64,000 bases of DNA from Asterella californica (lineage: Eukaryota; Streptophyta; Marchantiopsida; Marchantiales; Aytoniaceae), in contig JAYKYS010000006.1 of NCBI GenBank assembly GCA_036924285.1, positions 31,532,001 through 31,596,000 on the forward strand. Direction: 5' to 3'. Positions 34,803 through 46,772 of this stretch are shown piece by piece. The first letter of the stretch is position 1; each line of letters begins with the position of its first letter. The notes below the pieces were generated by a model. That model searched no databases, was not told the origin of the DNA, and saw nothing but the letters and a program-made list of their open reading frames with translations. A program made the position numbers and the translations under genes.

Positions 34803-36616
34803 TTCACGCCAAAATGTCTCAACTCCTCATGGGTATGTCGTATTAACTGTGCCCTTTGGGATGGAGTGGCACTATCCGTACTCTCTCATCATCCTACACT
34901 CAAAGTACATATCGTCTTTCTCGTCTAATCTTCGCTTGTTGAAGGACAAAATCTCGCTCCATGGCACTTACTGTGTCTACCACCATGTCAGTACGTAGAT
35001 ACTCCATTATGATCATATCATCGTGAATATTTCACTGGTCTAGAACACCATCTCCACCCTCAAGATTCAAAGATTCGCCATCTACTCTCTGACTTGAGAA
35101 AGATATGACCTAGCCTTCCATACTAGAGTTCATGACCAACACACAAAGAAAAGCAGATGCATGTCACCTTGGCACTATCTCCTCATCAACCTCGTCATGC
35201 CATCGAGCTCCAGTTTGATCTTGCTGACTCGTGCATGGTCGTGAGGTCTATGCACTACCTAGAAGTCATACTCTTATAAGATCAGAGCTCATCGTGCAAG
35301 CTTCTCTGTAAGCTTGTCGGACTGCATCAACCACTTGAGCGGCTGATGATCAGTGATAAGAGTAAAAGGTTCTCAAACAAATAACATCGAAAGTGTGCAA
35401 CAGCCTACATTGCCACCAAACACTCTCCATCATACGAACTATACCTTGCATTTTTTGAATTGTTGGAGCGATTGACATATGCCACCATGAACTCTTTTCA
35501 TCGTGTTGAGTCGACACTGCTTCAAGTCTCAACATACTCCAATCAGTGTGCAGTTGGAAAGGACGTCTCTTAACGGGTCTCCTCAAGATGAGAGCGTATT
35601 TCAACTTATCCTTGAGCTCTACAAAAGCTCGCTCTTGCTCATCTCCTCACTGTCACTCCTGATCCACTTTCATCAGCTTGGTCAATGGCTTTGCCTTGCA
35701 CTAAACTCCTTCACGCATCGATCATAGAAGTTCATCAACATCGATCATAGAAGTTCTGTGAGGCGTGAGATACGTGCAATAGTCTCAACTTTCATTTGTT
35801 GACACTCAACCCACCTAGGTAGATGGTGTGGCTCAAATACTCTACCAACTCTTGGAAGAACTTACACTTCTCAGGGTGTAACTTCAACCCATGAGCTCTT
35901 AACCGCTCGAACACATCCCGTAAGTGTCTTCCACTGTAGCACTATAAACTAAGATGTCGTCAATATAACATCGCGTAAAATCTAATCCTGCTAGGATCCT
36001 GTCCATCACCCTTTGGAACTCAGCAAGGGCGTTCTTCAACCCAAATGATAAGAACCGCCACTGATAAAATAATCGTTGTCGTGAGAGTCGATTCCTCAGA
36101 ATGTTGTCTTGGACTTATCTTTTACTCTCACCGGCAACTGATGATACTCTGCTCGAAGATCCAAAGTACTGAAGATTTTCACATGCCCCCTGCATCAAAG
36201 ATCTCTTCAGATGTCAGCATGACATACTTATCGAACTTCGTCTGCTGATTGATGTGGCGGTAGTCTCCACACATCCGTCTATCTGTGTAGTTGTCATACA
36301 TATCCTTCTTTGCTGGCATAATTATGACAGATGCATACTCTCCATGGGACATCTTCATCAACCCAGCCTCCAACAAGTCTTGAGTCCTACTCTAGATCAA
36401 AGCTCTCTCCATGTTACTGTATCTGTAAGGACGTCGAAAGATTGACGTGTCACTAGCCAAGTCGATCCGTATACTTGGTCCCTTCAAAGTATCCAAATCC
36501 TTCATACTGAAGGTAAAACAATTCATGTAGCTCCTCAAGAATCTCTGAACTCTTCGTCTCTCTTCTCTTATAAGCTTGGGTCCAATCTCCGACTCCCAAG
36601 TATCCTCTATCACCAC
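34803..36616 (-). pseudogene. RT, RNase H and integrase N-terminus of element A
   Basis: Minus strand: a pre-RT block (RRVQRFLRSYMNCFTFSMKD), RT fingers MCGDYRHINQQTKFDKY near 36290, catalytic YIDD at 35967-35956, RNase H line FTLITDHQPLKWLM near 35360 and EYDF.VVHRP near 35270, then EELRHFGVKR ending at 34803. The motifs are clear, but frames change several times and stops are common. Confidence 0.8.
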
Positions 36617-37195
36617 GATAGAGGTAGAAGACGAAGTCGTTGACTGCTATCTTGCAACCTCTGGAGTAGTTTCTTTATGCTCACCACCAACAACCTTCAT
36701 CTCCACTGTGCAAAAAACTCTTGTAGTCCTAGCTGCAAGCTCCACACTCTCTCTTACGACATCTCATGATGTCCAAGGATGACGAACTCTACACGTCTCG
36801 CTCCCAACTTTTGCCTCCACCGATCCGGTAAGCAAAAAGTTCAGAAATGTTCGAACAGTAACATCCGTCGATCGCATCCGACGCTGCTCAGCCAATCCAA
36901 GACTAACAATCCACGTCAAGCAGTTCAAGTCCATGGCTTGACCCCAACACCTGACGACGTGAAGCCTCTAACATTGAAGCTACTACCGTCGTATCCGTAG
37001 AGAAACTCATCACTCGCTCCCTCTCATTGACATTGAGCTCCACCAAATGCTATAACCGAGCATCACACAAAAGTTCATGTCCTCCATCTCTGTAAGCATG
37101 TGAGGTAGGAAAGCTCACCAACGTGGACAACGCTGTCATGGCCGTCTCACTAGGTTTATCTGTATGATCTATCAGCGACTCACTACTTGAGATTG

Positions 37196-37836
37196 TCACA
37201 TTGCATCCAAGATGTCATCAACTGTGAGGTGCGTTGGTCGTCTCACTACATCGTGTGCACGCTTGGGCACCTTCCTCGGTAACAAGTTCGTCCACCACAA
37301 TCGTGGATGATGTGCACGAGATCCTGCTCTCGCTACATCCAACAACACTACCGGTCTGATCAAAGACCGCACTTGATGCTCATTCGTCATCATCTATGTA
37401 TGAGCATCACCCAACAAGGAACATTTTCCAAGATGTACGCTAGAGAATCCACCTGATGCATCTAGAGATGCCGTAACATCCGTAACATCTCCCAAAACAT
37501 ATTAGATCGTGGGTCATGTAAACCTTGACCTCTCCCAGTACGCGTGTGACCTTGACATGGCCATCCGGCTATCACCAAGTGGATGGTGTCAACAAACGTG
37601 TGATCCTGCACCCCCAGCAACGAAATATCTGACGATAATGCTTGTTGGTATCCTCTAATGGCTGATATGGACAACAACTCAAGATATCTCTGCACCAAGC
37701 ATGCCACATGACGCAATGAGATGCGTCTCGTAATCTCATCTCTCTCCACATACAAGTATCGCTGTACTCGTATACCTGCATGCGATACCACAGCCAAACT
37801 TGTGTTGATCTCTCCAAACAGCTCCAACACACACAC
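37196..37836 (-). pseudogene. C5 cytosine methyltransferase domain in element A
   Basis: Minus strand: motif I region CVLELFGEINTSLAVV (usual form FGGIG, here two changes), motif IV LVIAGWPCQGHTR with the catalytic Pro-Cys, motif VI YILENVP in a shifted frame at about 37441-37410, and a late block HHPRLWWTNL that recalls the R.R..WGNLPG-type end of DNMT3/DRM enzymes. These enzymes methylate cytosine in DNA using S-adenosylmethionine. At least one frame change follows motif IV. The upstream frame is thrown out at a GT run (37830-37845), which looks like two-base slippage. The domain precedes RT, so it was probably part of the polyprotein N-terminal region. Confidence 0.8.
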
Positions 37837-37841
37837 ACACC

Positions 37842-38418
37842 TTTATCTGAATACTGCCATACAATGAGAGTAATATCCAACGGTGATAAGATCACATGGT
37901 CAGTAACAAGAACAACTCGATGTTCCTCTACTAGCGATACAAAGACTTCACTCCAAGCCTGCTGCACCAACGGATCAACATATTGCTGCAACTCTCCACT
38001 CAAACTCCAGAGTGAAACATCCAAGGTAGATGGTATTGCCGTAGTCATACTAAGCATGTCCTCCATCTCCTCAAAGATCGGAGTATTCTCCGCATGGGCA
38101 TTGTCTTCTAACAACTCGTCCGACCAAGTGATGACCGAACTGAATCTTGCAACGGATGCCATTGTCTCTGGTGTACGGTCCGTTGTCTCAACTCTAGCAT
38201 TGAACCGCACTGGTAAACGACTCACTCGTCCCTCACCAGACTGCCAACCTGATCTATAAGATGTTGTCTTCGTCCAATAGTCGATCACGAACCTCATAAG
38301 ATATAACACAATATCTCCAACCAATACATCATAAGACTCTGTGGCTGTAACGATGGTCTTGGTCCTCATCATGGAGCCATCCGTGGTCAAACTCTCACCG
38401 TCAACATCTCGCGTGTCA
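37842..38418 (-). pseudogene. N-terminal region of the element A polyprotein
   Basis: An open frame of about 190 codons runs from near the family C boundary (38428) into the methyltransferase. It includes MMRTKTIVTATESYDVLVGD and YRSGWQSGEGRVSRLPV. No known domain. It joins the methyltransferase through IVWQYSDKGV, where the GT run shifts the frame. The true start is lost to the right. Confidence 0.55.
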
Positions 38419-38428
38419 TGTGTAGAGC

Positions 38429-39365
38429 TGTGGTGCCCACAATTTGCAGATTATAATTTTTCAAAATTTTCAAAATTAATGACAGATTTATATAAATGAA
38501 ATAACCTTCTTACTTAAGATTACACCTTGCTTAGCGGGAAGATGGTCTTAAGGGACTTTGTAAAGAGAAGTCGACTTCTTCCGAAGCCGGAAGATGGACG
38601 TCTTCTAGAAGACGGAGACAAAAGACAGAAGCTGGAAGACGGAAGACGGACGTATTCCGAGAAGACAGTGATTGCGACTTTGGGGTACCAACAGTGCGCC
38701 ACATAGGTGAGGGATAGATATACCAACCAGTTAGTCACCATAGTAGTAGGTAAGTCAGAGTAACCCAGGCCATGACCTAAATCATGCAAGGAAGAGCGCA
38801 TTAGCACATACTCTCTTGCTGCTTCCCGCATTGGAAATCGACTGCACACTAGAGATCGACTGCACACTGAGAATCAGAGAAAGCATTGGAAGCACGTAGG
38901 ATCGAATTGGAGCAAGAGAGAACAAGGACGTCTTTCAGCCAGGAAGCGCATTTGAGTTGGGAGAGTAAGGAATCCTTGAGAAGTTGGGAAATCAGAAATC
39001 GAGGGTCGAGATAAGAAATTGGGAGAAAAGCTGTGCAATGTAATAGCGAGCTCGATTTCAAAAGTAGAGGAGCGCAGCTCAAAATTGACGACAGAAGTAG
39101 GATCGTGGTACCGCATTGAAGATGGAATTGAAAGATTGAAGCGAGCAGAAGACTGAAGGAGCAACCAAAAGCAGCCAAAAGTAGTACTGAGGTTCTTCTC
39201 CATGTTCTTTTCTCTTCCTCACCGCTTCTCGTCTCCGATTTGATCTCCCCCGCGCTTCCCCGCTCGTTTGCAAGAAGCCCATCGATCGATTTCCCTACCC
39301 TAAACTTTCTTTTGAGAAAATTGGGCACGGAAGCGATGTCTAATTTTTGTCAGCTATCTTTCTAG
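38429..39365 (+). repeat. Family C 5' region (plus orientation), truncated
   Basis: It starts TGTGGTGCCCACAA, the same start as 48710, and corresponds, inverted, to about 47770-48674. It contains GTAATCTTAAG-type and GAAGAC-rich sequence. It ends exactly where copy C1 begins (TGTCGCAGG at 39366). Minus-strand frames inside it are not credible genes. Confidence 0.6.
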
Positions 39366-42300
39366 TGTCGCAGGATTACTCCTTTTGCCCATTTAGTATA
39401 CAAGATATCGTTCCCACAGAGGATTTGCACAAGTAACGCTGCTCTAAGTTCTAAGATTTGTTCAAACACACAAACACACGGGTTTTGTCTAGAAATCCCG
39501 TCTTCTCACAAAACCACACAGCTTCCAAACTCTCCAAAAGGTGCTCTAGACCTAAACAAACAACTACTAACTAAAATATCACACAACTATTCACAGAGAA
39601 GCTCGGGAAGATGCTTCCTGCTTCCAGGTCACTTCTTCCGGTCTTCTCAGGTTCAACTCGACTTCTCACACCTCCAGAAGACAGCTCTCGCTTCGTAGAA
39701 GTCGACTAGCAACAGCTGTTACACCTTACTCTCTCTCACATTCCAACGGATTAGATTAATCATAGGGTGTATGCCCCTTGTAGCCTTTTCAGGCTTCTGC
39801 CTACGGAAATGGTCTTCATGCAGCACTACAACGACATTCACCTTCACGGAAGCTCAACAGAAGTCTCGGAAGCTCACTAGAAAAAGGTAAGAAGATGGGG
39901 AAGATGAGGAAGATGGAAAAATCCAAACGAGAGAAAAACAAGATAAGAATAAAAGATTAAGATTCCGACAGATTTCTAGTCCGGATCCTGACTAACAAGC
40001 CATCCATGCTTTTAATAGTTGAGGAGGAAGACAACAAACGTGCGTACAGTTGCACAGTCTTCTACTTGAAGATGTCATCTTCTGCTGTGAGAAGAAGACT
40101 TTTTTCTTATTCTCTCGTTGCTCCGACTACTCTGTCTTCTAGGATCCCTTACCCATAAGACCGTCCGTACGTAGATCCGAAGTGCTCCACTAGACGAGCC
40201 AAGCTGCGAATCTGCACAACTGTTGACAGTCACCGCCACTCAAGAAGAACGCTTCTCATGCACAATCGGGAGTGAATCCAAGGAAATCCACCACCTAGAA
40301 GACACGGACAAAGCTTCTGCACTCAAATCAGCAATCCATTTCCCGAGAAGAAAACACAAGAGTATTGGAAAGCTCACTCCCTCTACTTTTTGTTCCTACT
40401 CCTCGACACACCAGTCTAGCCAACAGGACTACACGAGGATGTTATTCCCTGCTCCTAAACTATCCACTACCTCCATCTATATTTTTGAACCACTGCTGAT
40501 AACGAGCATGCAGACCCTTCCGGTATAATCCCAATCTATTCGTATGTCTCTAACGTCGGGTGTAGTGTGCACTATGCGTAATGTGTCCCTACTCACAGTG
40601 ATGCGTATACGCGCATAGCGTGCTCAGTGTACTTAATGTGTCCAAAATCCTACTCTTCGATCCTACTTATGCATCTGCCTTGAGACACAGGGGAAGTTCC
40701 TCTCCAATCCTCAATTACAACTAAGGAGAGATGGGCGCTGTCAGAAGGCTGCCAACCCACATGCAAGCGGTTCCCCTTCCTAATTAGCCATCCACCTTAC
40801 TACTCTTGCGCTGCCTACTCTACCACATGATCACCTATCTAATATTACACTAAACTGCCACCTCCTAAGATAGCATGTTCGGTTCTTACTAAGTTTGGAC
40901 AAGTCAACTTGTCTTCTGCGCTTTGCTACCTACTCTAATTGCTCGGATGCAATCTCCATTGGATCTTCTCCTACCTGAACTCCTAACTCAGCTTCTGATA
41001 AGCTGGGAAGCTCTGCAATTACCTCGGGTGTCACTGAGATGGCTTCCTCCTCAACATTCGTCGCTGGCTCTACTGCTGCTGCTTCGTCTTCTGCTTCTGC
41101 TTCTGCTTCTGCTTTGGAAGACGGAAGCGTCTTCTGGGAAGCTGGGTCGACTTGTGCTTCCTCGCTCTTCTGAGGCACGACTTCGACACTGGGAGCCATG
41201 GTGACCTCATAGGGGTCCGGGGAAGTCGCTTCCTCCACTCGGAATACCTGGGAAGACAGTTCTTCTTCCTGTCTTCCGGAGCTTCTTCGGAGCCAAGTGG
41301 ACAGCGAGGTCGAACTCCTCCTTCTCCAAGTCTGATCCGGTCGATGGTGCTGGGCTTGGGAAGATGCAGTTGCGGGTGGCGGAATCAAGGGAAGACCATA
41401 GAGTGTCTTCACTCTCTCTATCTGCCGATCCAAGTACCTGAACATGCTCTCCTTGCACTGGTCGAGGTCAAATCCTTCATCAAGGAGTTGGGTCTCGACT
41501 TCTTCTTGTGGGATTGGAACCTCGCCGACCAGGGTCTTCTGGAGGAGGTTTGGGCAGCCTTACCGCCTCGCAACCGTGTACCTGCGAAGGCAGGAGTAGC
41601 TCGAGGAAGATCATTTTCCTGGACCGAAGATTGGTGACGCATGGCCTTTCACAGACCAGAATCTGAGGACCGAGGTTGTTGGCTCAAGAAGATCTTACTC
41701 ATGATTTCGGGTAAGTGGCATGTGCCTGGAAGCACAACTTGTCTCTTCCTGGAGGACAAGCATGGAAGAAACGGCTAGAAGGTTGAATCTTACCAGAAGC
41801 CGCAGAAGCGTCTTCTGACGAAGCTGTTCCTTCATCTCTTTCCTAAGAGGAAGGCGCAGAAGACGAGGTACCTTGGAGATCAGGACGTGGAGTTCCTGAA
41901 AGCAGTGTGTGCCGGAGAGAACGTCAACTGGGGTGCGTTCTTCCATGCTTATGTACAGGTAGAGTTGGTGTACTTAGGTACCCCAGCAGGAGGACATCTT
42001 ACTCCATTCTTCTGTTATCTATACGTGGTCAAGGGAGATCTCACGGAAGATCAGTTGGCAAGATATGGACCAATAGGGCAGAATGAGACGAAGGAGGAGA
42101 TCGAAGACGACCAAGCAGCAGCGATGACTCCCCCTCCCACTCTGATGCCGCAGATGAGACTCGGTACTCATCAGAAAACGCTTCTGATGAGAGAAGACGA
42201 CTCCAGTGGATCGGAAGACGCGACACCACCAAGGAAGATGAGTCCTAGGAACGTGCCTAGGAAGACCACCTCCTTCCCGATCATTCACTCTGGATCGGAG

Positions 42301-42838
42301 TCCGACTCACCGGATGAGCCACTGAGTACCCGAGCTGCGCAGAAGACCGCTTCTGCAACACTAGGGAGTCTTCCGAAGACTTCACAAGACGAAGGATGGA
42401 TGGATACTCCTACTGCGATGCGAGGAAGCGCTGCTGCCGGTAACACCATCCTCGAGGATGCATCGACATACTTGAAACTCTGTTGCACTAAGCCACACGT
42501 ACTTACTGTGAGCCGAAGACTCAGTCCTTCCCAAGTTCTCACAGTCTAGCTTTCACTCTCAGAAGACGAATCTAGTCTTCCAGAAGACAGCTACTCCGTC
42601 TTCCAGGATTCTAACAGTGCTTCCTAAATAGCTCTCGTCTTCCGAGCTATATCTAAACAATCCTAACTAAGCAAGGCCTCGCATGGATTCCTAAGAAGAC
42701 AACCCACCTTGCATTACATCCTACTTCCTAACAAAAGACACAAGATTTGCGAGAAGTAGAGTGTGTAACAGGTTCAGAAGATGATTGCGGACTCCTGCGA
42801 TGACAGTGGTCTCTGGGAAGACTCCCCGGCAGCTGTAG
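39366..42838 (-). mobile_element. Family C copy C1, 5'-truncated and internally inverted
   Basis: In plus orientation it starts TGTCGCAGGATTACTCC, matching 42839 onward for about 2.1 kb. The minus strand keeps the C-terminal coding part (41445-40930, DRQIERVKTLYGLP). From about 41459 to 42434 the sequence is turned round: the N-terminal coding part (ELGLDFFLWDWNLADQ, GGHLTPFFCYLYVVKGDLTE) reads on the plus strand. The coiled-coil centre present in C2 is missing. From 42435 the orientation returns to minus. Confidence 0.65.
41887..42549 (+). pseudogene. Inverted N-terminal fragment of the family C protein
   Basis: The frame reads VEFLKAVCAGENVNWGAFFH, then GGHLTPFFCYLYVVKGDLTE and an acidic/Ser-rich linker (REDDSSGSEDATPPRK), homologous to C2 at 46390-45686 on the other strand. 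It ends in sequence of the opposite orientation after RGSA, so it is a rearranged fragment. Confidence 0.65.
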
Positions 42839-44378
42839 TGTCGCAGGATTACTCCTTTTGTCCATTTAGTATACAAGATATCGTTCCTACAGAGGATTTG
42901 CACAAGTAACGTTGCTCTAAGTTCTAAGATCTGTTCAAACACACAAACACACGGGTTTTGTCTAGAAATCCCGTCTTCTCACAAAACCACGCGTCTTCCA
43001 GACTCGCCAAAAGGTGCTCTGGACCTAAACAAACAACTACTAACTAAAATATCACACAACTATTCACAGAGAAGCTCGAGAAGATGCTTCCTGCCTCCAG
43101 GTCACTTCTTCCGGTCTTCTCAGTACCGTCTTCCCGAAGCAATTCTCGGCTTCAGGAGGTTCAACTCGGCTTCTCACACCTCCAGAAGACTGCTCCTGCC
43201 TCGTAGAAGTCGACTAGCAATGGCTGTTACACCTTACTCTCTTCCACATTCCAACGGATTAGATTAATCACAGGGTGTATGCCCCTTGTAGCCTTCCCAA
43301 GCTTCTGCCTACGGAAATGATCTTCCTGCAGCACTACAACGACATTCACCTTCACGAAAGCTCAATAGAAGTCTCGGAAGCTCACTAGAAGAAGATAAGA
43401 AGATGGGGAAGATGAGAGAAGATGGGGAAGAAGAGAAAATCCAAACAAGAGAAAACAAGATGAAAAGGAGAAATTATGATTCCGACAGGCTTCTAGTCCG
43501 GATCCTGACTAACAAGCCATCCCTGCTTGTAATAGTTTGGGGAGGAAGACAACAAACGTGCGTACAGTTGCACCGTCTTCTACTTGAGGATGTCGTCTTC
43601 TGCTGTGGGAAGAAGGCTTCTTCTTCTTCTCTTCGCTGCTCTAACTACTCTGTCTTCTGGGATCCCTTATCCATAAGACCGTCTGTACGTAGACCTAAGT
43701 GCTCTACTGGACGAGCTAAGCCGCAATTCCACAACTGCTGACAGTCACCGCCACTCAAGAAGAACGCTTCTCATGCACAATCGAGAGTGAATCCAAGAAA
43801 ACCCACCACCAAGAAGACATGGACAAAGCTTCTACACTCAAATCAGCAATCCATTCCCCGAGAAGAAGTCACATTGGCATTGGGAAGCTCACTCTCTCTA
43901 CTTCCTACGCCTACTCCTCGACACACCAGTCTAGCCAACATGACTGCACGAGGATGCCGTTCCTTGTTCCTAAACTGTCCACTATCTCTATCTACATCTT
44001 GGAACCACTGTTGGTAACGAGCATGCAGACCCCTCCGGTATAATCTTAGTCTATTCTATGTCTCTAACATCGGGTGTAGTGTGCACTGTGCGTAATGTAT
44101 ATCATGTGCCTCTAAATCCTACTCTTCCATCTTACTTATGCCTTCTACCACGAGAAAACAGAGGAGACGACCACCAGGGAGAGATGGGAGCTGTCAGAAG
44201 GCGGCCACCCCACATGCAAACCGTTCCTCTTTTTCTTGTTTAGCCCTCTACCTTGTTGTTCCTACGCTACCTATGCTGCCACATGGTATCCTAACTAATT
44301 TTACACTGAAAACTGCCATCCTTAAGATAACATGTTCGGCCCTACTAAGTTTGGAAATTTTAACGTCGGTTGTGGTTA

Positions 44379-45713
44379 CTATCTACTCTGATTGCTCGGA
44401 GGTATCTCTACCTGATCTGCTCCTACCGGAGCTCCTAACGCGGCTTCTGATAAGCTAGGAAGCCCTGCGAACACCTCGGATAACATTGAGGTGGCTTCCT
44501 CCTCATCGTTCTTCGCTGGCCCTGCTGTCGCTGCTGCTGCTTCTTCCTCGGCTTCTGCTTCTGCTTCGGAAGACGGAAGCGTCTTCTGGGAAGCGGAGTC
44601 GACTGGTGCTTCCTCGCTCTTCTGGAGCATTAGTTCGATACTAGGGACCATGGCGACCTCATAGATATCCAAGGAAGTCGCTTCCTCCACGCAGAATACC
44701 TGGGAAGACGGTTCTTCTTCTTGTCTTCCAGAAGACATCTTGTCTTCCGAGGCTTCTTCCGGAGTCTTCTCGGTTTCCAACGCTGTCACTACCAAGTGCA
44801 CAGCGAGGTCGAACTCCTTCTTCTCCATGTCGGCGCCGATCGATGGTACTAGGGCTTGGGAAGATGTAGTTACCGGTGGCGGAGTCGAGGGAAGTCCATA
44901 GAGTGTCTTCACCCCCTCTATTTGTCTATCCAAGTACCAGAACATACTCTCCTTGCACTCTACCAACATCGCCTTGGACTCATCGTCCCCCTCTCTAGCC
45001 AAGGTAAGCAACTTCCTACCCGCGGTGAAGTTGAACTTCTGAAGCGCTTCCACCGACTGTGCTAGCATCTCCTGCGCACGAGCTTCCGCTGCTTCCAGTT
45101 GCATCTTCTCGGCTGCAACTCGCGCTTCTGCAGCTTCCCGCTGCGTCTTCCATCTTGTCTTCTCCTCTACGAGGACGGTGATCTTCCCCCGTACTCGGAG
45201 AACCCCTTGGTCGCGTTGCTGTAAACGCGCCTGTAACTCCTGGTTGCTCTTCTTCAGTTGGGTCAGCTCCTTGGCAGAAACGGCAGCTTCCGTCTTGTAC
45301 CTCGCTGCGAGCTTCTCCGTGGTGCGGAGACTAGCTTCCAGCGCTTCTGCCTTCTTCTGGCCTTCTTCCTGACGCATCAAGGTGCGCAGACCGAATCCAG
45401 GCTGTAAGAGCTTCTCCTGAGCCTTCGCTCTCTTCTCCAGCAACTCCATAGTTGGCTGGATCTCTGAGTGGAAGAAGGCACTGAACTCTTCCAGTCTTCT
45501 TCCTGCGGAAGACAGGTTCATCTCCACAGTCCGATCGGAGGTGTCAACCTTGTCTTCCAGAGGCAAGGATGTCTCTTCCACCACTCTGGTCTTCAGCTTT
45601 TGCACACGAGAAGAGCTACTCTTCTCATCTTCTGGGGTGGAAAATCTCTCCCCATGGTAGAAGCGGTCCTCTTTACTGCGCTTCCTCACATCGCAGTAGG
45701 AGTATCCATCCAT
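44379..45713 (-). CDS. Coiled-coil ORF of family C copy C2, 444 codons
   Basis: An ATG-initiated minus frame. Residues about 110-250 are strongly heptad-like, with Ala/Glu/Lys/Leu (EALEASLRTTEKLAARYKTE, REAAEARVAAEKMQLEAAEA). FWYLDRQIEGVKTLYGLP follows, then an acidic Ala/Glu-rich tail (SEAEAEAEEEAAAATAGPAK). It is probably the C-terminal part of a longer element protein of which 45686-46772 is the N-terminus; its first 10-30 codons are in the wrong frame for that join. Function unknown; a structural or Gag-like role is a guess. Confidence 0.5.
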   Translation of the reverse strand: MDGYSYCDVRKRSKEDRFYHGERFSTPEDEKSSSSRVQKLKTRVVEETSLPLEDKVDTSDRTVEMNLSSAGRRLEEFSAFFHSEIQPTMELLEKRAKAQEKLLQPGFGLRTLMRQEEGQKKAEALEASLRTTEKLAARYKTEAAVSAKELTQLKKSNQELQARLQQRDQGVLRVRGKITVLVEEKTRWKTQREAAEARVAAEKMQLEAAEARAQEMLAQSVEALQKFNFTAGRKLLTLAREGDDESKAMLVECKESMFWYLDRQIEGVKTLYGLPSTPPPVTTSSQALVPSIGADMEKKEFDLAVHLVVTALETEKTPEEASEDKMSSGRQEEEPSSQVFCVEEATSLDIYEVAMVPSIELMLQKSEEAPVDSASQKTLPSSEAEAEAEEEAAAATAGPAKNDEEEATSMLSEVFAGLPSLSEAALGAPVGADQVEIPPSNQSR

Positions 45714-46772
45714 CCTTCATCTTCTGGAGTCTTCGGGAGACTCCATGGTGTGGCAGAAGCGATCTTCTGCTCCGGTCGGGTACTCAGCAGCTCTTCCTGC
45801 GAGTCAGACTCCGATCTCGAATGAATGAGGGAGGTGGTCTTCCTAGGTACACTTCTAGGACCCATCTTCCTCGGAGGCGTGACGTCTTCTGATCCACTGG
45901 AGTCGTCTTCTCTCACCAGAAGCGTCTTCTGATGAGTGCCGGGCCTCAGCTGTGGCATCAGAGTGGGAGGGGGAGTTGCGACTGCTGCTCGGTCGTCTTC
46001 TTCTGAGGTCTCCTCCTTCGTCTCAGGTTGTCCTGTTGGCCCATACTTCACCAACTGATCTTCCGTGAGATCCCCCATGACAACGTACAAGTAATAGAGA
46101 AAAGGTGTCAAGTGTCCTCCTGCCGGGGTACCTAAGTATGCTAGCTCCGCCTGTACATATACGTGGAAGAATGCGCCTCAGTTGACGGGCACTCCTTCAT
46201 CGCACACTGCTTCCAGGAACTCCACGTCTTGATCTCCAAGGTACCTCGTCTTCTGCGCTTTCCCCTTGGGAAAGAGATGCAGAAACAGCTTTGCCAAAAG
46301 TTGCTTCTTCGGCTCCCGGTAAGACTCTACCTTCCATCCGTTCCTTCCTTGTCTGTCCTCCATGAAGAGGCAAGTTGTGCTTCTAGGCACATGTCACTCA
46401 CTCACGATCCTGGGTAAGATCTTCTTCTCGAGCCAATAACCTCGGTCCTCGGATTCTGGCATGTGGAAGGCCCTGCGCCACCAATCTTCAGTCTAGGAAG
46501 ATGGTCTTCCTCGAGCTACTCCTGCCTTCGCAGATACACGGTTGCGAGGCGGTAAGGCTGCCCAAACCTCCTCCAAAAGATCTTGGTCGGCGAGGTTCCA
46601 ATCCCACAGGAAGAAGTCGAGACCCAACTCCTTGAGGAAGGGTTCGGCCTCGGCCAACTCTGCTACGGATAACACCAACCCTCGAGGGTACATCGACATA
46701 CTTAGAAATCTGTTGCACTAATCCACACGCATATATTGTGAGCCGAAGGCTCAGTCCTTCCCAAGTGTCCAC
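45686..46772 (-). pseudogene. N-terminal coding part of the family C protein (C2)
   Basis: Minus-strand pieces in two or three frames: RGLVL...FLKELGLDFFLWDWNLADQD (46699-46493), RSTTCLFMEDRQGRNGWKVE and FLEAVC (46390-46178), then MTPFLYYLYVVMGDLTEDQL with an acidic Ser-rich linker (46111-45686). The C1 and C3 copies carry the same blocks. I do not recognise the fold; similar reading frames occur in plant repeats of unknown class. A TGA replaces the CGA of C1 at the end of this part. Confidence 0.6.

Larger units (their letters stand above)
24640..38428 (-). mobile_element. Element A: decayed gypsy-like retrotransposon with methyltransferase and PHD domains
   Basis: Minus-strand order: N-terminal frame (38418-37842), C5 cytosine methyltransferase (37836-37196), pre-RT and RT (36616-35950), RNase H (about 35370-35240), integrase zinc domain start (34840-34803), [element B inserted], rest of integrase (26423-25663), PHD finger (25456-25322), polypurine tract and probable LTR (from 25142). 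Each part is broken by stops and frameshifts. The 5' end is lost where family C sequence begins (38429). Retrotransposons with captured DNA methyltransferases have been described in Klebsormidium and dinoflagellates; this looks like a land-plant relative. Confidence 0.75.

Noticed and set aside
37810..37845. Programmed frameshift between the element A N-terminal frame and the methyltransferase
   Set aside because: The shift lies in a GT microsatellite and the element is full of other stops; mutation is the simpler explanation.
38520..39328. Minus-strand frames in the family C 5' region
   Set aside because: Ser/Leu/Phe-rich products of a CTTC-rich strand, overlapping in several frames, with no domain and no agreement between copies.
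42839..44360. Reading the repeated 39366 and 42839 blocks as a simple LTR pair
   Set aside because: The sequence following each block continues into the same coding end, and no primer-binding site or target duplication fits; two adjacent family copies fit better.
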